Shown here: in pieces, positions 18,672-25,567 of the stretch
Position numbering within the stretch: position 1 is the stretch's first letter
How the letters are laid out: each line of letters opens with the position of its first letter
NCBI GenBank assembly: GCA_963746325.1
Contig: CAVVBC010000036.1
Span: forward strand, 62,001 to 126,000
Reading direction: 5' to 3'
Length of the DNA stretch: 64,000 bases
From: RPQJ01 sp963746325
Lineage (GTDB): Bacteria > Pseudomonadota > Gammaproteobacteria > Steroidobacterales > Steroidobacteraceae
Notes under the pieces: generated by a model
The model's database searches: none
Told to the model about the DNA's origin: nothing
What the model saw: only the letters and a program-made list of their open reading frames with translations
Translations under genes and position numbers: made by a program

Positions 18672-18727
18672 CCGGGGCCTTCCCCCGAGCTTGGAAAGGC
18701 AGACACGCGCTCTGGGGAAGGCCCCGG
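18672..18727 (+). repeat. conserved-loop hairpin element, copy C
   Basis: Arms 18672-18685 (CCGGGGCCTTCCCC) and 18714-18727 pair perfectly over 14 bp, followed by the same C/T mismatch as copy A, the GAGC/GCTC clamp and the identical 18-nt loop. The element lies 58 bp after the murU stop and could serve as its transcript end. Confidence 0.92.
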
Positions 18728-18792
18728 AACAGACGCCTACCGTCACTGCGATGCCTGGTGCAGCGCGCCCTGACGTGACGTGCGCCGTGCGT

Positions 18793-18813
18793 GTTTTCGC
18801 CGCCGGCGAAAAC
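18793..18813. repeat. 21-bp palindrome GTTTTCGCCG-C-CGGCGAAAAC
   Basis: Two 10-bp halves pair perfectly around a single C. It could be a short stem-loop, or an operator. It lacks the long T-run of a standard terminator, although the stem itself begins with GTTTTC. Confidence 0.6.
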
Positions 18814-18838
18814 CGCTCAGGCGCCCTGTGCCAGGCGC

Positions 18839-18904
18839 GCGATTCGGTGCCTGTCCCAGAGCGCGTGTCTGCCTTTCCAAGCTCGGGGACAGGCACCGAA
18901 TTGC
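18839..18904 (-). repeat. conserved-loop hairpin element, copy D
   Basis: Arms 18839-18857 and 18886-18904 pair over 19 bp with one G-T (18841/18902). After an A/G mismatch come GAGC and GCTC and the common loop, read from the minus strand. The arm in core orientation is GGTGCCTGTCCC. Its right half is the first unit of the tandem array that follows. Confidence 0.9.
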
Positions 18905-19102
18905 ACGCCCGCAACTGACGCGTGTCTGCCTTTCCAAGCTCGGCGCCAGGGACCGACTCGGCAACCTGTGATGGTCGCCATGTCTGCCTTTCCAAGCTCG
19001 GGGACAGGCACCGAATTGCACGCCCGCAACCGACGCGTGTCTGCCTTTCCAAGCTCGGGGACAGGCACCGAATTGCACGCCCGCAACCGACGCGTCTCTG
19101 CC
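18861..19102 (-). repeat. tandem array of half-hairpins, 57-58 bp period
   Basis: The loop plus one arm of copy D is repeated with loop starts at 18866, 18923, 18981 and 19038, and a last broken unit at 19095. The steps are 57, 58, 57 and 57 bp. Units 1, 3 and 4 share GGGGACAGGCACCGAATTGC and the same spacer; unit 2 has a different arm (GGCGCCAGGGACCGACTCGG). The partner arms are missing, so only the first unit can form the full stem. Confidence 0.9.
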
Positions 19103-19118
19103 ATCGACGGGCAGGCGT

Positions 19119-19124
19119 TACAAT
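19119..19124 (+). promoter_or_regulatory. -10 box of lipA
   Basis: TACAAT ends 8 nt before the lipA ATG at 19133, so a transcript from here would have almost no leader. The -35 region falls inside the end of the tandem array; no good hexamer is seen. Confidence 0.45.
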
Positions 19125-19132
19125 CGCGCCCT

Positions 19133-20185
19133 ATGAGCGAGTTCAAGGGCATCCCCGTCGTTCCGGCCGGCACCAAGACGGTCGCGTCGAGTGGCGAAAA
19201 ATACCAAACAAGTCAAGGGTTTACGGCGATCCGGGACGGTATCAAGGCAGCCGCCTCGGCCACCGCGCCCGCGCACGCCCTGGGCCGCAAGCCCAGCTGG
19301 CTGCGGGCACCCATGCCGGCAGGCGCGGGCTTCGAGGCGGTCAAGCAGACCGTGCGCAACCATCGCCTCGCGACCGTGTGCGAGGAGGCCAAGTGCCCCA
19401 ACATCGGCGAGTGCTGGAATGCCGGCACCGCGACGATCATGTTGATGGGCGAGGTGTGCACGCGGGCCTGCCGCTTCTGCGCCGTCGACACCGGCAACCC
19501 GCGCGGCTGGCTCGACGCCGACGAACCCGCCAATGCCGCGCGCACCGTGCAGCTGATGGGCCTGAAGTACGTCGTGCTGACGTCGGTCAATCGCGACGAC
19601 CTGCCCGATGGCGGCGCGGCGCACTTCGCCGCCTGCGTGCGTGAGATCAAGCGGCTCAACCCCGGTACGGCCGTCGAGGCGCTCACGCCCGATTTCCAGG
19701 GCGTGCCGGCCGACGTTGCCACCGTCGTCGACAGCGGACTCGACGTCTTCGCACAGAACGTCGAGACGGTGCGCCGGCTCACCCACCCGGTGCGCGACCC
19801 GCGTGCTTCGTATGTCCAGACGCTGGCGGTGCTCGGGCACGCCAAGCACCACCGGCGCGCGCAGGGCGACGTGCTGGTGAAGACGAGCCTCATGCTCGGG
19901 CTGGGCGAGACCGACGACGAGATCCTCGAGACGATGCGCGACCTGCGCGCGGTCGGCGTCGACTTGCTGACGCTCGGCCAGTACCTGCGCCCGACCGTGA
20001 ATCACCTTGCGGTCGAGCGGTTCGTCACACCTGAGGAATTCGAGCGGTACCGGCAGGAGGCGCTGGAGCTCGGGTTCGTCGAGTGCATTGCCGGGCCGCT
20101 CGTGCGCTCGAGCTATCGAGCCGAGCAGGCCCTGGCCCGCAACAATGCGGGCCTCGCCGCCGGTGGCCTGGCCCGGCGTGGTTAA
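19133..20185 (+). CDS. lipA: lipoyl synthase
   Basis: LipA is a radical SAM enzyme that inserts two sulfurs into protein-bound octanoate. The 350-residue product has the auxiliary cluster cysteines in CEEAKCPNIGEC, the radical SAM triad in CTRACRFC, and the family segments VLTSVNRDDLPDGGA, VEALTPDFQG and TKSSLMLGLGE-like VKTSLMLGLGETDDE. The open frame runs upstream to 18791, but that part is a readthrough of repeats; ATG 19133 (MSEFKGIPV) is the supported start. The stop overlaps the lipB start by 8 nt. lipA before lipB is the reverse of the order common in gammaproteobacteria. Confidence 0.96.
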   Translation: MSEFKGIPVVPAGTKTVASSGEKYQTSQGFTAIRDGIKAAASATAPAHALGRKPSWLRAPMPAGAGFEAVKQTVRNHRLATVCEEAKCPNIGECWNAGTATIMLMGEVCTRACRFCAVDTGNPRGWLDADEPANAARTVQLMGLKYVVLTSVNRDDLPDGGAAHFAACVREIKRLNPGTAVEALTPDFQGVPADVATVVDSGLDVFAQNVETVRRLTHPVRDPRASYVQTLAVLGHAKHHRRAQGDVLVKTSLMLGLGETDDEILETMRDLRAVGVDLLTLGQYLRPTVNHLAVERFVTPEEFERYRQEALELGFVECIAGPLVRSSYRAEQALARNNAGLAAGGLARRG

Positions 20186-20917
20186 GCACGACGCCGAATC
20201 GCAGTGCGTGGGCCGCGCCGAGACTGCGTGTCCGGCGCCGGCGCTCAAGTGGCTCGGTCGCGTGGAATACGAGCCAACGTGGCGCGCGATGCAGAGCCGC
20301 ACCGACGCCGCCGCGCGTGACACCCCCGACGAGATCTGGTTCCTCGAGCATCCGCCGGTATTCACGCAGGGCATGAATGGCAGGAGCGAGCACGTGCTCG
20401 CGCCGGGCGACATTCCCGTCATCGAGATCGATCGGGGCGGGCAGGTGACCTATCACGGTCCCGGGCAACTCGTGGTGTATCCACTGCTCGACCTGTCAAG
20501 GCTCGGCCTGGGCGTGCGCCCGCTGGTCACGGGCATCGAGGGCGCAGTGATCGCAGCGCTCTCCCGTGGGGCATCGAGGCTTACGGCAAGCGCGATGCGC
20601 CCGGCGTGTATGTCGACAACCGCAAGATCGCGAGCGTGGGGCTGCGCATCCGGCGCGGGCGTTCATATCACGGCCTTGCGCTCAACGTCGCGATGGAACT
20701 GGAACCGTTCGCGCGGATCAATCCCTGCGGCTACGCGGGCCTCGAGATGACGCAGGTCAGCGCGCTCGGTGGGCCGGCGTCCGTCCGCGCGGTGGCAGAC
20801 GTGCTGGCGCCGGAATTGCTGCGCTCGCTCGGATTCACGCCGGCAGGGCGCGCGCCCGCAGGTCTGGAGGACTACAGCGCCACCAGCACCTGGCTGCAGG
20901 ACGTGAGGTCCATGTAG
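20178..20917 (+). CDS. lipB: octanoyl-[acyl-carrier-protein]:protein N-octanoyltransferase (one frameshift)
   Basis: LipB moves octanoate from acyl carrier protein to the lipoyl domains of 2-oxoacid dehydrogenases, making the substrate of LipA. The N-terminal part has WFLEHPPVFTQGMNG and EIDRGGQVTYHGPGQLVVYP, the core of the active site; the C-terminal part, in another frame, begins with DNRKIASVGLRIRRGRSYHG, containing the catalytic lysine. The join is near 20565 (LSR-WGIEAYGKRDAPGVYV). GTG 20178 overlaps the lipA stop and is the probable start. The last 46 bp overlap the 3' end of the convergent DUF493 gene. The shift is most likely a sequence error. Confidence 0.92.
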
Positions 20918-21153
20918 AGCGCGTCGAGTTGCGCCTTGCTCGTGGCGACGACCGTCACCGTGATCGACAGGTACTTGCCGTTGGCGCTCGGCCGTTCCTC
21001 GATGCGGTCCGGCGCCAGCGTGCCGAAATGCCGCGTGACGATGCCGAGCACGAGGCTGCGGAAATCGTCGGACGCCAGCCCCATGATCTTCACCGGGAAA
21101 TCGGTGGGAAAGACCAGCAGGGTGTCTTCGCGTGCCGGCGGCGATTCGCTCAT
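20872..21153 (-). CDS. ybeD: DUF493 (YbeD) family protein
   Basis: A 93-residue YbeD-type protein, a small ACT-like fold of uncertain function that usually sits beside lipB. Family marks are LVFPTDFPVKIMGLASDDF near the N-terminus and the central YLSITVTVVATSKAQLDALY. Its ATG overlaps the dat stop by one base (TGATG), so it is the last gene of the long mreB-to-ybeD run. It converges with lipB and the two coding regions overlap by 46 bp at their 3' ends, an unusual tail-to-tail overlap. Confidence 0.92.
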   Translation of the reverse strand: MSESPPAREDTLLVFPTDFPVKIMGLASDDFRSLVLGIVTRHFGTLAPDRIEERPSANGKYLSITVTVVATSKAQLDALYMDLTSCSQVLVAL

Positions 21154-22034
21154 CACGCTTCCAGGGCCGGCTGCGAGGCGACGGCGTCCAGGTGCCTTTG
21201 CAGCCGAGCGTACATGGCCTGCCAGACCGGGCCCGGTGCGCCGCTGCCCACCGGCTGGTCGTCGAGTTTGGTCACGGGCAGGACGCCGCGGCCGGCCGAG
21301 GCGATCCAGATCTCGTCGGCGCCGCGCATTTCCGCGACCGTGAACCAGCGGATCTCGACCGGCAGCACGCCTGCAGCGAGTTCCAGCACGGCGTCGCGCG
21401 TGGTGCCTGGGAGGATCGCGCAGTCGTTCGGCGGGGTGATGAGCGTGCCTGCACGCACGATGAAGACGGTGCTCGACGAGCCTTCGGTCACGCGTCCATC
21501 GCGCGTCAGCAAGGCTTCCGCGCCGCCTCGGTCCTGCGCCTCCTGCCGTAGCAGCACGTTGGCCAGCAGCGCCACCGACTTGATGTCGCAACGCGCCCAG
21601 CGCGTGTCCTCGAGCGTGACGGCGGCCAGCCCGTTCGCCAGGACCGCGGCCGCAGGCTGCGGATACGGACTGGCGAAGGCAAAGGCAGTCGGTTCGACGG
21701 ACGCCGGCGGGAACAGGTGGTTGCGCCCATGCTCCATGCCTCGTGTCACCTGCAGGTACACCAGCAGTTCGGGCGCCTGCGCGGTGCGCGCCAGTTCGTG
21801 CGTGACCTCGCTCCATTGTGCGAGCGAAAGCGGGTTCTTGATCCGCAACTCGGCGAGGCTGCGATCGAACCGCTCGAGGTGCGGACGCATGCGGAATGGC
21901 CGGCCGCGGTGCACGGGCACAACCTCATACGCGCCGTCCGCGAACAGGAAACCGCGATCGAGCGGTGACACCTGCGCCTGCGCGAGTGGCAGGTAGGCTC
22001 CGTTCAGCCAGCAAGTCGGATAGGGATCGGCCAT
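21153..22034 (-). CDS. dat: D-amino-acid aminotransferase (class IV PLP enzyme)
   Basis: A class IV (branched-chain/D-alanine type) PLP aminotransferase of 293 residues. The PLP lysine is in CDIKSVALLANVL; VTEGSSSTVFIV binds the cofactor phosphate, and LPGTTRDAVLELA is also typical. The N-terminal SPLDRGFLFADGAYEV matches D-alanine aminotransferases better than IlvE. Location between dacA (D-Ala carboxypeptidase) and ybeD in a cell-wall operon supports D-amino-acid metabolism, for example reuse of D-alanine released by DacA. 4-Amino-4-deoxychorismate lyase is an alternative within the family. Confidence 0.87.
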   Translation of the reverse strand: MADPYPTCWLNGAYLPLAQAQVSPLDRGFLFADGAYEVVPVHRGRPFRMRPHLERFDRSLAELRIKNPLSLAQWSEVTHELARTAQAPELLVYLQVTRGMEHGRNHLFPPASVEPTAFAFASPYPQPAAAVLANGLAAVTLEDTRWARCDIKSVALLANVLLRQEAQDRGGAEALLTRDGRVTEGSSSTVFIVRAGTLITPPNDCAILPGTTRDAVLELAAGVLPVEIRWFTVAEMRGADEIWIASAGRGVLPVTKLDDQPVGSGAPGPVWQAMYARLQRHLDAVASQPALEA

Positions 22035-22043
22035 CGCCGTCGG

Positions 22044-23276
22044 TCAGTGGAACATCAGGCGCAGGCTGTCCCACGCGCGGCCGAAGAACCCGGCTTCCGC
22101 CACGTCCGCGGCGGGAAACAAGTCATAGGTGGCGACCTGCTGGCCGTCGACGACCACCTTCGCCGTGCCCACGGGCTTGTTCCTGGCGAGCGGCGCGACC
22201 AGCGTCTCGGGCAGCTCGAATTCGGCCTTGACCGAACTCACGTGCCCGCGCTGGTTCGTCACGTACAGGTCGCGACCGACGGTGAGTCCGATTTCGTCCT
22301 GCTTGCCTTTCCAGACGCGCATCTGGGTGAGTGCCTCGCCGGCTGCGTAGATGCGCTTGGTCTCGAAGAAGTTGAAGCCATAGCTCAGCAACGCCGAGCT
22401 GGCGTCTTCACGCGCGCGCATGGAGTCGGCACCCAGCACGACCGTCACCAGCCGCATGCCGTCGCGCTTGGCGGACGTGATCAGGCAGTAACCGGCCGAT
22501 TCGGTGTGGCCGGTCTTGATGCCGTCCACCGTCGCGTCACGCCAGAGCAGGCCGTTGCGATTCTGCTGCGTGATGCCGTTCCAGGTGAACTCCTTCTGCG
22601 AGTACCACTTGTAGTACTCGGGGAACTCGTGGATCAGCGCGCTCGAGAGCGTGGCTGCGTCACGCGCCGTCATGTAGTGCTCGGGATCCGGCATGCCGGC
22701 CGAGTTGGTGAAGTGCGAGCCTGCCATGCCGAGCTGCTTCGCGTAGGTGTTCATCATTTGCACGAACGTGGGTTCGTTGCCGCCTACTTTCTCCGCGAGC
22801 GCGACGGTGGCGTCGTTGCCCGACTGCACGATCATGCCTTCGATGAGGTTTTCGACCGACACCTGCTTGCCGACCTCGACGAACATCTTCGAGCCTTCCT
22901 GCTTCCAGGCGTTCTCGCTGATGGTCACCATGTCGCCGAGCTGCAGCCGGCCTTCTTTCAGCGCCTTGAAGACGCCATACGCCGTCATCAGCTTGGTGAG
23001 GCTCGCCGGCTCCTGACGCGAGTCCGGATCGAGCGCGGCCAGCACGCGACCGCTCTCGTGATCGAGGACGATGAAGCTGCGGGCCTGGAGTTGTGGTGGC
23101 GGCGGCAGTGCCGTGGCTGCGGGTACGGCTACCGGTGCCGCGGCCGGAGCGGCAGCACCGCTCGCAACCTTGGCGGCGTCGTCGTCAGCGGAACCGCAAC
23201 CGGCAAGTGCCAGGGCCGTGGCGAAGGTGAGGGCGAGGAGTGTCGGCTGGAGTCTCATTTTCTGCAGGGGAACCAT
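22044..23276 (-). CDS. dacA: D-alanyl-D-alanine carboxypeptidase (PBP5/6 type) with lipobox
   Basis: A low-molecular-weight penicillin-binding protein that trims the terminal D-Ala from pentapeptides. The catalytic SxxK is in PASLTKLMTAYG, SxN in VQSGNDATVALA, and KTG in VDGIKTGHTESAGYC. The C-terminal beta domain ends with an amphipathic FFGRAWDSLRLMFH. Unlike E. coli PBP5, the N-terminus carries a lipobox, ALALAGC (Cys27 from the 23276 start), followed by an Ala/Pro linker, so it may be a lipoprotein. The start could also be 23258. It lies 21 bp behind mltB and 9 bp before dat. Confidence 0.94.
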   Translation of the reverse strand: MVPLQKMRLQPTLLALTFATALALAGCGSADDDAAKVASGAAAPAAAPVAVPAATALPPPPQLQARSFIVLDHESGRVLAALDPDSRQEPASLTKLMTAYGVFKALKEGRLQLGDMVTISENAWKQEGSKMFVEVGKQVSVENLIEGMIVQSGNDATVALAEKVGGNEPTFVQMMNTYAKQLGMAGSHFTNSAGMPDPEHYMTARDAATLSSALIHEFPEYYKWYSQKEFTWNGITQQNRNGLLWRDATVDGIKTGHTESAGYCLITSAKRDGMRLVTVVLGADSMRAREDASSALLSYGFNFFETKRIYAAGEALTQMRVWKGKQDEIGLTVGRDLYVTNQRGHVSSVKAEFELPETLVAPLARNKPVGTAKVVVDGQQVATYDLFPAADVAEAGFFGRAWDSLRLMFH

Positions 23277-23297
23277 GCTTCGAAGGTGAATGGGAAA

Positions 23298-24422
23298 TCA
23301 GGGTTTGGAGCCGGTGGACGTCGACCAGCCGTTGCCCGTCGCAGCGGGCAACGCCTGGGCCGCGGGCGCCGCGCTGGCAGGCGGCAGTGGCTGGCCGCGG
23401 CGTGTCGCGGCGATGGCGTCCGCCAGGTCGCTGACCGCGCTCGCGTACATGTGGCTGCGGTTGTAGCGCGTGATGGCGTAGAAATTGGTGAAGCCGACGC
23501 GATACTCCGTGCCCCCTGCCACGCGCAGGGGCACCAGCATCGCGGGCGCGCTGTCGGGCAGGCTGGTCTCGAACCGGAGTCCGCGAGCCCGCAGCGAGCC
23601 AACGGTCTCGGTGAGTGCAAGCTTGGCTTCCAGGCCGTCGAGCCGCGCATCGTCAGCGCTGGCAGCGGCCAGCACGGGCTCGCCGGCGCGCCAGCCGTGT
23701 ACCTTGAGGTAGTTGCCGACGCTCGCGAACACGTCCGCCCAGTCGTTCCACAGGTCGCGCCTGCCGTCGGCGTCGCCGTCGACAGCGTAGCTGCGGAAAC
23801 TGCTCGGCATGAACTGCGGCAGGCCCATCGCGCCCGCGTACGAGCCGACCGGCACGAGCGGATCGAGGCTTTCTTCGCGCGTCATCACCAGGTACTGCTC
23901 GAGTTCCTTGCGGAAGAAGGCCTGGCGCGGCGGGTAATCGAAGGCGAGTGTCGACAGCGCGTCGATCACGCGATGCTTGCCGATGTTTTCGCCAAAGAAC
24001 GTTTCGACGCCGACGATGCCGAGCATGATGTCGACCGGTACGCCGGTGCTCTCCTGCGCGCGTTCGAGCTCGGCTTGCCTCTCGCCATAGACCGCTGCGC
24101 CGCGGGCTATGCGACGTTCCACCAGGAACTTCGGCCGGTACTCGTCCCAGCCCAGCGTGCGTTCGGCCGGCTTCGCGATGGCCTGCAGGATCGACGGCCG
24201 CGACTGGGCTTGCGCGAGCAGTGCTGCGAGCGATTCCGGCGCAAAGCCGTGCTTCTGGCTCAACTCGGCGACGAAGGCGGCGACGTCTGCGCGCGCGGGA
24301 TCGAACGCCTGCGCGGTCGCAGCGGAGCCGGGTGTGAGCGCAGCGGGCAGCAGGCAGAGGAGTGCGCGGGCAAGACAGCGGGACGGGCCGCAGGCCCGCG
24401 GCGATGGACGATTCCGTGTCAT
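23298..24422 (-). CDS. mltB: membrane-bound lytic murein transglycosylase B
   Basis: MltB cleaves the MurNAc-GlcNAc bond in peptidoglycan with formation of an anhydro end. The 374-residue product has an export signal ending AATAQA, the catalytic glutamate in LGIVGVETFFGENIG, and the SYAGAMGLPQFMPSS motif of the SLT_2 family. FTNFYAITRYNRSHMYA is the C-terminal substrate-binding segment. The leader lacks a clear lipobox cysteine, so it is probably periplasmic rather than a lipoprotein. Its ATG overlaps the rodA stop (ATGA), and dacA follows. Confidence 0.93.
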   Translation of the reverse strand: MTRNRPSPRACGPSRCLARALLCLLPAALTPGSAATAQAFDPARADVAAFVAELSQKHGFAPESLAALLAQAQSRPSILQAIAKPAERTLGWDEYRPKFLVERRIARGAAVYGERQAELERAQESTGVPVDIMLGIVGVETFFGENIGKHRVIDALSTLAFDYPPRQAFFRKELEQYLVMTREESLDPLVPVGSYAGAMGLPQFMPSSFRSYAVDGDADGRRDLWNDWADVFASVGNYLKVHGWRAGEPVLAAASADDARLDGLEAKLALTETVGSLRARGLRFETSLPDSAPAMLVPLRVAGGTEYRVGFTNFYAITRYNRSHMYASAVSDLADAIAATRRGQPLPPASAAPAAQALPAATGNGWSTSTGSKP

Positions 24423-25567
24423 GTCGAGACCAGTTTGCGGCGGGAGTGGATCGACATCAGGATACCGAACCCTGCCATGAGGGTCACCAGCGATGTGCCG
24501 CCGTAGCTCACGAGCGGCAGCGGCACGCCGACCACCGGCAGCAGTCCTGCGACCATGCCGCTGTTCACGAACGCATAGACGGCGAACAGTAGCGTGAGGC
24601 TGCCCGCGATCAATCGCGTGAACGTGTCCTGCGCCTGGGTCGCGATGTACAAGCCGCGGCCGATGACCAGCAGGTACAGCGCCATCAGTACCATGCAGCC
24701 GACCAGGCCCCACTCTTCGCCGATGACGGCGAAGATGAAGTCCGTCGAGCGCTCGGGCAGGAATTCGAGCTGCGCCTGGCTGCCGTTCATGTAGCCCTTG
24801 CCGAAGATGCCGCCCGAGCCGATCGCGATCTGCGACTGGATCGTGTGATACCCCGCACCGAGCGGATCGTTCTGCGGGTTCAGGAAGGTGAGCACGCGCT
24901 GTCGCTGGTAGTCGTGCAGGAAAAACTTCCAGACGATCGGGACCGCCGCCGCCAGCAGGCCGCCGAGGCCGAGGATGTAACGCATCTGCAGCCCGGCGAG
25001 CAGGATGACCAGGCCGCCGCCGGCCGCGACCAGCAGGCTGGTGCCGAGGTCCGGCTGCTCTGCAATCAGCAGCACCGGCACCAGCACGAGGGTGGCCACC
25101 ACGGCCAGCGTGGTGAAGTCCGGCGGCAGCGGCCGCTCGTGCAGGTACCACGCGCAGCACAGCGGCACGGCGATCTTCATGATCTCGGACGGCTGGAAGC
25201 GGATGAAGCCGAGGTCGAGCCAGCGCTGCGCGCCCATGGCGACGTCGCCCACGAGTGCCACGGCCACCAGCAGCAGCACGCCGAGCCCGTACAGGAACGG
25301 TGCGCCGATGCGCATGACCCGCGGCGGAATCTGTGCCACGAAGGTAAGCACGCCGAGCCCGAGTCCGACGCGCGCGGCCTGGCCGAGGAACACGTGCACG
25401 TCCTCGCCGGCTGCGCTGAAGAGCACCACCAGTCCGGCTACGCACACGGCGAGCACGCTCAGCAGCAGGGGGCCGTCGATGTGCAATGCATCGAGCAGGC
25501 GCCCGGTCAGCGTGAACGTGCGTTGTGCGCGACTCGAGTATCCCGGGCCGGCGATTTCCGTTCTCAT
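24419..25567 (-). CDS. rodA: rod-shape SEDS glycosyltransferase RodA
   Basis: RodA polymerises glycan strands during elongation together with the transpeptidase PBP2. The 382-residue protein has about ten membrane helices and SEDS landmarks: WLDLGFIRFQPSEIMKIAVP, LIAEQPDLGTS, a periplasmic loop with the catalytic region (FLNPQNDPLGAGYH), FIFAVIGEEWGL and the C-terminal LPLVSYGGTSL. The ATG at 25567 overlaps the mrdA stop (ATGA). Direct coupling with mrdA fits the known RodA-PBP2 complex. Confidence 0.96.
   Translation of the reverse strand: MRTEIAGPGYSSRAQRTFTLTGRLLDALHIDGPLLLSVLAVCVAGLVVLFSAAGEDVHVFLGQAARVGLGLGVLTFVAQIPPRVMRIGAPFLYGLGVLLLVAVALVGDVAMGAQRWLDLGFIRFQPSEIMKIAVPLCCAWYLHERPLPPDFTTLAVVATLVLVPVLLIAEQPDLGTSLLVAAGGGLVILLAGLQMRYILGLGGLLAAAVPIVWKFFLHDYQRQRVLTFLNPQNDPLGAGYHTIQSQIAIGSGGIFGKGYMNGSQAQLEFLPERSTDFIFAVIGEEWGLVGCMVLMALYLLVIGRGLYIATQAQDTFTRLIAGSLTLLFAVYAFVNSGMVAGLLPVVGVPLPLVSYGGTSLVTLMAGFGILMSIHSRRKLVST

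Larger units (their letters stand above)
18614..19132. other. 519-bp murU-lipA spacer filled with repeats
   Basis: This spacer holds hairpin copy C, a 21-bp palindrome, hairpin copy D and a tandem array of half copies running almost up to lipA. No gene is supported; the open frame fused in front of lipA is only a translation of the repeats. About 65 bp between copy C and the palindrome show nothing recognisable. Confidence 0.85.

Noticed and set aside
18839..19102. CRISPR array
   Set aside because: Units are 57 bp with nearly identical spacers, related to a dispersed hairpin, and no cas genes are present.
18791..19132. N-terminal extension of lipA
   Set aside because: The extra residues only translate the tandem repeat; LipA homologues start near MSEFKGIPV and a -10 box sits just before that ATG.
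22047..24506. Long plus-strand open frame of 819 codons across dacA and mltB
   Set aside because: Same reason: antisense shadow of genes with intact catalytic motifs.
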